DNA of 64,000 bases from Paraglaciecola sp. L3A3. Lineage in GTDB: Bacteria > Pseudomonadota > Gammaproteobacteria > Enterobacterales > Alteromonadaceae. This document shows positions 58,508 to 64,000 of the stretch, piece after piece. The position numbers were made by a program, and so were the translations under genes. Numbering within the stretch: position 1 is the stretch's first letter; the number at the start of each line of letters is the position of its first letter. Where the stretch lies: contig NZ_CP047023.1 in NCBI RefSeq assembly GCF_009796765.1, positions 2,277,501 through 2,341,500 of the forward strand, read 5' to 3'. The notes beneath the pieces were generated by a model. The model did no database searches and was not told the DNA's origin. It worked only from the letters and a program-made list of their open reading frames with translations.

Positions 58508-60172
58508 TTACATTTTTGAGGTCAGTGGTTCTAACTGCCATTGATGGTCTGCAAAACAAACTTTTGAGCGGTCATACTCTCTATCGGCTCGCCAAGTTCT
58601 ATTATTCAGTTTAATTGTCACCCCAGGATATACCTTTTTGTTGGCAATCATTTGAATATTAGCTTGATATTTTTCTTTAGCCTGATGCATTTCTTTGGCT
58701 TTGTGGTGTAACCAATTTAACAGTTGGGTTTCTCCTTGATATAACTGATTAGCTTCATCAACTCGGCTTTGCATATCTCTGGGAACAAATTTGGAATTAA
58801 TGATATTCATTCTTTCCATATGCCTGTGGTTATTTTGTGAAATTTGTTTTAATAAATCATCTAAAGTATCTTTGCGTTCTAATAAACGATTAAAGCCTTC
58901 GCTAAAATCAATACTCAAGTTACTACCAGAAACCGCGCCTACAGTGCCAGCTATAAATTGGCCACAACATTTTACATTACAAGAAAAAATATTACCATTT
59001 GGCTTATCTGCAGCACCTACTGTGACTTTACCTTTTGATTCAATTTGGCTGTATGCTAATTGACGACCGACAGAGACATTACCATTACATTTAATGTTTA
59101 AGCCTTGGCCATGTTGAATGTGTACGCTGCCTTGAGCTACTAGGGTAGTGCTATATTCTGTCATGGCTTCATTCACCTTTCCCATAGCTCCTTCAGTGAT
59201 AATAATATCACCCCCAGCCTGAATATATGCCGATTCAACAAAACCGTTAATTGTGACATCTCCAGTGGAGATTATTTTCATATTTTCAGTGACATCACCA
59301 TTAACAAGTACCGCTCCATCATATTCTATATTGCCAGTGCCTACATTGACGCCTTTACAGATGAATACATCATCAACCCACATTTTGGATGCCTTAAATT
59401 TAGGCATACCTGTGATATCAGCAATAAGCAAGTTTTCATCATGGTCACTAATTACAGTACCGTCACCTGGTCTAAATTTGAGCCATTTTCCTGGTTTTGC
59501 TTTGATTTGAGCTCCAGTAACGGTAAATCCATGGCGTCCTTCTGAAGGTGGTAGCCTACGTAATAACTCGGCTCCTTTTTTTACACAAATTACGGCACCT
59601 AAATTGCGCATATCAACTCTTTGATTACCTTTAGCTTGTGGAGTCAATATTCGTTCTAATGCATTTTGTACTAAAGGTTGCAGTTTGGATGAGCTACCAG
59701 CTTTAGGAGGCAAGCCTTGAGCGACGGTATCAAACAAAATATCGCCAGGTGATGAATGGTCTAGTTGTTCGACTAATTTTTGTAATCGTTTGGTACTGAC
59801 ACCTCTGGTTACTCCAGCTTGATTTAGAATAGTTATTAATTCATCGACAGATGGGATTTTGCCAGCATAACCAACTATTAAGGTTAACTCTGCAGTTAAT
59901 TCACCTGCCGTAATAATACATTTTATTTCTGTATCACGTCTTTCACCGATTCTTTGTGAAATGAGGGAATTATCATTGTTTGCTATAGCGTTTTTGTAGT
60001 GACTAATCAAATCTATAACATTTTCATCGAATACGAAAAAGTCAGCAAATTCACTGTCTTTTATAATGTTAAAAAGCAGTTTTGCGTCAATAACAGATTC
60101 TAAATTTGCAGGTTCAATTTCAATATCTAAATAGGTATCTGTAGAATCAACTTTTAAACTTATTCCAAGCAT
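58508..60172 (-). CDS. FapA family protein (DUF342)
   Basis: A 554-residue protein of the FapA/DUF342 family. The family core has FDTVAQGLPPKAGSSSK, GRHGFTVTGAQIKAKPGKWL, VNVGTGNIEYDGAVLVNGDV and SAYIQAGGDIIITEGAMG, a beta-helical region. A coiled-coil segment ends the protein (~430-520, LLERKDTLDDLLKQIS). Some members are polar regulators of flagella or type IV pili, and others are uncharacterised. No flagellar genes are nearby. Confidence 0.82.
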   Translation of the reverse strand: MLGISLKVDSTDTYLDIEIEPANLESVIDAKLLFNIIKDSEFADFFVFDENVIDLISHYKNAIANNDNSLISQRIGERRDTEIKCIITAGELTAELTLIVGYAGKIPSVDELITILNQAGVTRGVSTKRLQKLVEQLDHSSPGDILFDTVAQGLPPKAGSSSKLQPLVQNALERILTPQAKGNQRVDMRNLGAVICVKKGAELLRRLPPSEGRHGFTVTGAQIKAKPGKWLKFRPGDGTVISDHDENLLIADITGMPKFKASKMWVDDVFICKGVNVGTGNIEYDGAVLVNGDVTENMKIISTGDVTINGFVESAYIQAGGDIIITEGAMGKVNEAMTEYSTTLVAQGSVHIQHGQGLNIKCNGNVSVGRQLAYSQIESKGKVTVGAADKPNGNIFSCNVKCCGQFIAGTVGAVSGSNLSIDFSEGFNRLLERKDTLDDLLKQISQNNHRHMERMNIINSKFVPRDMQSRVDEANQLYQGETQLLNWLHHKAKEMHQAKEKYQANIQMIANKKVYPGVTIKLNNRTWRADREYDRSKVCFADHQWQLEPLTSKM

Positions 60173-60286
60173 TTAATTGCCTTTATCTTATATTTTTACC
60201 AATTGGGCGAACGAACTTACTTGCCAGTTCTTATAACATCGGCTTAATTGACAGAAGCATGAGCCGTTCACACTTTTACAACATTA

Positions 60287-61726
60287 TTAAAGGTTATTGG
60301 CATATATGTAAAGGGTTTTGAGTAGCTCTAATTTTTCTGGATTGTTTTTGTGTTCAATACTTAGTTGCTCAAGTAATTGAAGGTATTCAGTCAGTTTTAT
60401 ACTGGCATTTGATGATTCATCTGTTAATTTGAATTGCCGATATCTTTGCCACTTTTCTGTTTCAGTTTGATTTAAACACTGAGGAAAGTTTCTTGCTCTA
60501 TATCTAAATAATAAGGTGTTTAAGCGTTCATCTTCAAAGGGTAGGGTTAGTTCTGTTAATTCTTGTAAATTTGCTGTAACAACTTGTTGCATTAAATACT
60601 TGTCTGCTGATGAAAAAAAGCCTCCAGTATATAAAGCATAATCAGCATCGAGAGGCTCTCGGTCATGATTATCAGTATATACCTCTTGCAGTTTGGTTAA
60701 CAATGAGGGATTGTTTTTTATCTTTTGTAAATTATCTAAACAAGCTTGTCTATCAATGTTTAAACGTTCAGCATTATCTGTGGTCAGTGTTTTCGCAGGC
60801 GCTAATACTGGGCATTTATTAATATGAATCAACTTAATTGGCAGCCTTTCTTCACCTTCTTCCAACATATTGCTTGGTGTGTATAATTTATCTCTGACTT
60901 GTTCAGGATCCAGATTAAATAGAGGAGATGGATCTTGAGCTAAATTTAATACAATTACTGCATTTTTATTGGTTGGATGAAAGCCAATAGGCACGATCCA
61001 AGTACAACAGCCATGTTCAGAAGATATTTTAGAAGAGACGTGTACTAAAGGGGTAAGTTGCTCGCAGTTGATTAACTCAAGTACTTTTTTCTTGTTTCTT
61101 AAAGTAAAGATGTAGTCATATAATTTAGGTTGGGCTTGTTTGATGAGTTTAGCGATAGCAATAGTTGCATAAACGTCAGACATCGCATCATGAGCATCTT
61201 GATGCTCGACATTGTTAGCCTTGGTTAAATCCTCAAGCTTAAAGCTCGGTTGACCAGATTCTTTCAATGGCCACTCAATACCTTCTGGTCGAAGTGCATA
61301 ACAGGCTCTAGCCAAATCAATAATATCCCAACGACTATTACCGTTTTGCCATTCTCTAGCATAGGGGTCGTAAAAGTTTCGATACAAGGTATAACGAGTA
61401 ATTTCATCGTCAAAACGAATGTTGTTATAACCCGCTACACAGGTGTTTTCTTTGGAGAATTCATGATGGATTTTAGCAATGAAATCTCGTTCGATTAGTC
61501 CCTCTCGCAAGGTTTTCTGCGGGGTAATACCTGTCACTAAACAGGCATATGGATTAGGCAAACAATCGCTAGCAATTTGGCTAAACATCATTAATGGTTC
61601 ATCTATGATGTTTAGCTCTAGGTCGGTTCTAATACCAGCAAATTGACATGGCATATCTTTTTGTGGGTTTGCTCCCCACGTTTCGTAATCGTGCCAAAAG
61701 ATGCTTGCAGTATTTTTATTTGTCAT
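60287..61726 (-). CDS. sbcB: Exodeoxyribonuclease I
   Basis: A 479-residue 3'-5' ssDNA exonuclease of the DEDDh type. The catalytic acids are in FWHDYETWGANPQKDMPCQF, VAGYNNIRFDDEITRY and HQDAHDAMSDVYATIAIAKL. It also has GIRTDLELNIIDEPLMMFSQ and a C-terminal SH3-like and helical portion (RYRARNFPQCLNQ). Length is close to E. coli (475). It has a roughly 115-bp gap to the fapA gene on the same strand. Confidence 0.95.
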   Translation of the reverse strand: MTNKNTASIFWHDYETWGANPQKDMPCQFAGIRTDLELNIIDEPLMMFSQIASDCLPNPYACLVTGITPQKTLREGLIERDFIAKIHHEFSKENTCVAGYNNIRFDDEITRYTLYRNFYDPYAREWQNGNSRWDIIDLARACYALRPEGIEWPLKESGQPSFKLEDLTKANNVEHQDAHDAMSDVYATIAIAKLIKQAQPKLYDYIFTLRNKKKVLELINCEQLTPLVHVSSKISSEHGCCTWIVPIGFHPTNKNAVIVLNLAQDPSPLFNLDPEQVRDKLYTPSNMLEEGEERLPIKLIHINKCPVLAPAKTLTTDNAERLNIDRQACLDNLQKIKNNPSLLTKLQEVYTDNHDREPLDADYALYTGGFFSSADKYLMQQVVTANLQELTELTLPFEDERLNTLLFRYRARNFPQCLNQTETEKWQRYRQFKLTDESSNASIKLTEYLQLLEQLSIEHKNNPEKLELLKTLYIYANNL

Positions 61727-62259
61727 ATGTTTATTCTGATATGGTGGTTTAAAATTTACCTGTAGTAGTTATTATTTGAACAGGTTTTTTCTTTCTTTTT
61801 CTTGATTATGTAAGATAACAAAGTTTTGTGGTGAAATGATAATACTTTCAAGTCTACTTAATTAACTGAAGCTTCATTTTCGACACGACATATGTAAATA
61901 AAAGTGATAATGAGTAATAATTCGTAAAATGTCCCTTTGTCATATTATTTTATTTGTAAAAAGTCTGGTTTAACGCATTTTGTAACGATTATGATTAATA
62001 TTTTTTGTATTAAGCTTACGTTATTTTGGTTAATATTAAGAATTATGAGAGTATTTGGTAACCTAGGATTTTGTTGGTCCCTTTTGTTTCAATTCATCTT
62101 TAACTTAGCCTTTTCATACCTGATTGTGCATCGTTTACTAGTTAATTTGAAAATAATAAAGCCAATCTCTTAATTGAACACATATAGTTGTTGGGCAAAT
62201 AAATATCTTATTGCTGTGAAGATATAATGCATTTGCAGCTGTTTTAAAGGTCAGTAGTC
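61727..62259. other. AT-rich stretch before the ebo-like genes
   Basis: About 530 bp without a convincing gene. One open stretch (61937-62173) would encode a 78-residue hydrophobic peptide, but has no good ribosome site and looks like a chance product of T-rich DNA. The region must hold the sbcB promoter (minus) and the promoter of the following operon (plus). Confidence 0.5.
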
Positions 62260-63414
62260 ATGTCATTAGAAAATAATTCATCTATGCAGGTAATCACGCA
62301 AGAATTCACCTTAAATTATCAATATTCCGTTTTGTTTACGCGCAATTGTTTTGATCTTCAAGACAATACTCTAATAAATTTAATCGATAATTTAACTGAG
62401 TCACCTAAGTTATTAGCCATATTAGATGAAGGTGTTGATCAAGCTAATCCCGATTTAGCCGTCAGGATTGAACAATATTGTGAACATCATAATATTGAAA
62501 GCTTACCGAGTATGATTGTACCGGCTGGGGAAGATTGTAAAAATGATGAAACTGTTATTGACGATATTTATCATGCAGTAGAAAAGTTTCAAATAGATCG
62601 TCATTCTTATATTCTAGTTATTGGCGGCGGCGCGGTAGTCGACGCTGTCGGTTTTGCTGCCGCAACGGCTCATCGTGGAATTCGTTTAATCAGAATGCCG
62701 TCTACAGTATTGGGACAAAATGATGCTGGTGTTGGGGTGAAAAACGCAGTGAATTATCACAAGCGTAAAAACTTTGTTGGCACTTTTGCACCACCTTTTG
62801 CTGTAGTGAATGATTTTGATTTGTTAAATACCTTAAGCGCAAGGGACAAAAGAGCAGGCATAGCTGAAGCGGTAAAAGTGGCGTTAATTAAAGATCCTAC
62901 TTTTTTTGCTGAACTTTACCAAAGCCGTTTTGCCTTAGCTGAATTTGAGGAAAAAGCCTCACAACATATGATTATCCAGTGTGCACAATTACATTTAGAT
63001 CATATTGCTACTTCTGGTGACCCCTTTGAGTTAGGTTCAGCTAGACCTTTGGATTTTGGTCATTGGTCAGCCCATAAATTAGAAGAATTAACGGCGAATG
63101 AAATACGCCATGGTGAAGCTGTGGCTATTGGCATTGCTCTTGATACTATTTATTCTTCTTTAAAAGGACACTTGTCTGTAGATAAAAAAGACCAAGTGAT
63201 TAATTTGTTAGTAGATGTTGGTTTTGTACTTAATCATGCTGTGTTAGAAAAATTGAACATTGTCAAAGCACTTGCTGAGTTTAAGGAACACTTAGGTGGT
63301 AACTTATGTATCACCTTGTTAAGTGATATTGGCAGTGGATTTGAAGTGAATGAAATAGATGAAAAAATTATGAGCCAAGCTTTGCAGCAATTAATGACAA
63401 TTGGTAGTTGTTAG
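62260..63414 (+). CDS. 3-dehydroquinate-synthase-like protein, EboD type
   Basis: A 384-residue member of the sugar-phosphate cyclase superfamily. The cofactor region is YILVIGGGAVVDAVGFAAAT, metal and phosphate motifs are GIAEAVKVALIKDP, LDFGHWSAHKLEELT and RHGEAVAIGIALD. The canonical synthase GGK segment is changed to GVGVKNAVNYHKRKN, so it is not an ordinary AroB. A prenyltransferase gene follows three bases after it, the arrangement of eboD-eboC. The product of this enzyme class is not established. Confidence 0.75.
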   Translation: MSLENNSSMQVITQEFTLNYQYSVLFTRNCFDLQDNTLINLIDNLTESPKLLAILDEGVDQANPDLAVRIEQYCEHHNIESLPSMIVPAGEDCKNDETVIDDIYHAVEKFQIDRHSYILVIGGGAVVDAVGFAAATAHRGIRLIRMPSTVLGQNDAGVGVKNAVNYHKRKNFVGTFAPPFAVVNDFDLLNTLSARDKRAGIAEAVKVALIKDPTFFAELYQSRFALAEFEEKASQHMIIQCAQLHLDHIATSGDPFELGSARPLDFGHWSAHKLEELTANEIRHGEAVAIGIALDTIYSSLKGHLSVDKKDQVINLLVDVGFVLNHAVLEKLNIVKALAEFKEHLGGNLCITLLSDIGSGFEVNEIDEKIMSQALQQLMTIGSC

Positions 63415-63417
63415 GTG

Positions 63418-64000
63418 ATGGCTAAATTAGTCAATTATCTAAAATTAGTTCGAGCACCAGCAGGATTTACAGCACTTTCTAACATCATAGCTGCGTCTGT
63501 GATCATGTCTGCTGGGCATCTAAGTATAAATGTTTTATATTTATTGGTCGCCAGTGTTTGTTTTTATTTTGCTGGTATGACTTTAAACGATTGTTTTGAT
63601 TATGCTGAAGATTTAGCCGAACGTCCTTCAAGACCTATTCCCAGTGGCGATATATCAATAAAACAAGCTTGGTTATTAGGTACTGGTTTGATGGCACTAG
63701 GTTTAATTATGGCTTTCTTACATAACAGTATATCTGGTTATGTGGGTATTGCTCTATGTCTCTCTATATTGGTTTATAATGGTTGGTTAAAAGAAGGACT
63801 TTTGGGTTCTTTTTGTATGGCATCTTGCCGTTATATTAATTGGTTGTTGGGTGCCAGTTTTGTTGCCTTATCAGCTAAGAGTTATCTAATTGCTGTACCG
63901 ATCTTTGCCTATATCACAGGGTTAACCTATCTAAGCAAACAAGAAACTACAGCTCAAAACAAAAATGCAATTTGGTTATGTGCGTTGGCTTTAGTGATTG
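63418..64000 (+). CDS. UbiA-family prenyltransferase, EboC type (partial)
   Basis: The first 194 codons of a gene cut by the window edge. The opening MAKLVNYLKLVRAPAGFTAL is followed by the first UbiA motif NDCFDYAEDLAERPSRPIPS, where the Asp residues bind Mg-prenyl-diphosphate. Several transmembrane helices follow, with a second-half stretch YNGWLKEGLLGSFCMASCRY. EboC proteins are this kind of prenyltransferase. ATG at 63418 lies three bases after the EboD-like gene, so both are cotranscribed. Confidence 0.8.
   Translation, partial: MAKLVNYLKLVRAPAGFTALSNIIAASVIMSAGHLSINVLYLLVASVCFYFAGMTLNDCFDYAEDLAERPSRPIPSGDISIKQAWLLGTGLMALGLIMAFLHNSISGYVGIALCLSILVYNGWLKEGLLGSFCMASCRYINWLLGASFVALSAKSYLIAVPIFAYITGLTYLSKQETTAQNKNAIWLCALALVI

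Noticed and set aside
61937..62173. 78-codon hydrophobic open frame
   Set aside because: No ribosome site, T-rich DNA and no family features; more likely chance than a gene, although a small membrane protein cannot be fully excluded.

Overview
The window looks like a chromosomal segment of a marine gammaproteobacterium of the Alteromonadales (Paraglaciecola/Glaciecola/Alteromonas type). The evidence is an AT-rich composition, conserved gammaproteobacterial gene orders (ftsK-lolA-rarA-crcB-serS, and the block yceD-rpmF-plsX-fabHDG-acpP-fabF-pabC-mltG-tmk-holB-tatD next to rne/rluC), NhaD, MsrPQ, and a MASE1-GGDEF protein. No prophage, integrase, transposase or CRISPR array was found. The genus is an inference from gene content, not from any database search.

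Layout. 1-3.9 kb: the end of ftsK, then lolA, rarA, crcB, serS. 4-8.8 kb (minus): a Sel1-repeat protein and a three-gene cluster of Tat-dependent GMC dehydrogenase small and large subunits plus a hydroxypyruvate-isomerase-like lipoprotein, probably for periplasmic sugar oxidation. 9-11.1 kb (minus): yccA/BI-1 and tusDCB-tusE for tRNA 2-thiouridine. 11.4-11.9 kb: tRNA-Ser(UGA), whose last 22 bp are duplicated 171 bp downstream inside a multi-hairpin repeat region. 12-18.6 kb: diguanylate cyclase, MYG1, DUF2147, DJ-1/PfpI, ribbon-helix-helix protein, D-lactate dehydrogenase. 18.6-19.4 kb: gene debris and another hairpin repeat. 19.4-28.5 kb: a large multidomain cytochrome c dehydrogenase, SPOUT methyltransferase, aldo-keto reductase, ModF-like ATPase, a large RluA-type protein, a solute-binding protein, YaiI. 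28.6-34.4 kb (minus): nhaD, rhlE, rne. 34.9-47.1 kb: rluC, maf (minus), then the ribosomal-protein/fatty-acid/thymidylate block. 47.3-62 kb: a membrane-anchored possible regulator, YchJ, a SulA-like protein behind palindromic operator-like DNA, msrPQ, a dGTPase-like protein with yfbR and alaA, ybgI, cmoM, glutathione peroxidase, a beta-hydroxyacid dehydrogenase, FapA, sbcB. 62.3-64 kb: a 3-dehydroquinate-synthase-like gene followed by a UbiA-type prenyltransferase, matching eboD-eboC of the ebo cluster, cut by the window edge.

Most genes are housekeeping. The points most worth following are the duplicated tRNA-Ser 3' end (resembling the organisation of the E. coli tyrT/rtT locus), the consensus promoter that ends nine bases before the yceD start codon and suggests a nearly leaderless mRNA, the ebo genes at the right edge, the periplasmic oxidoreductase cluster, and the operator-like palindrome upstream of the SulA-like gene.
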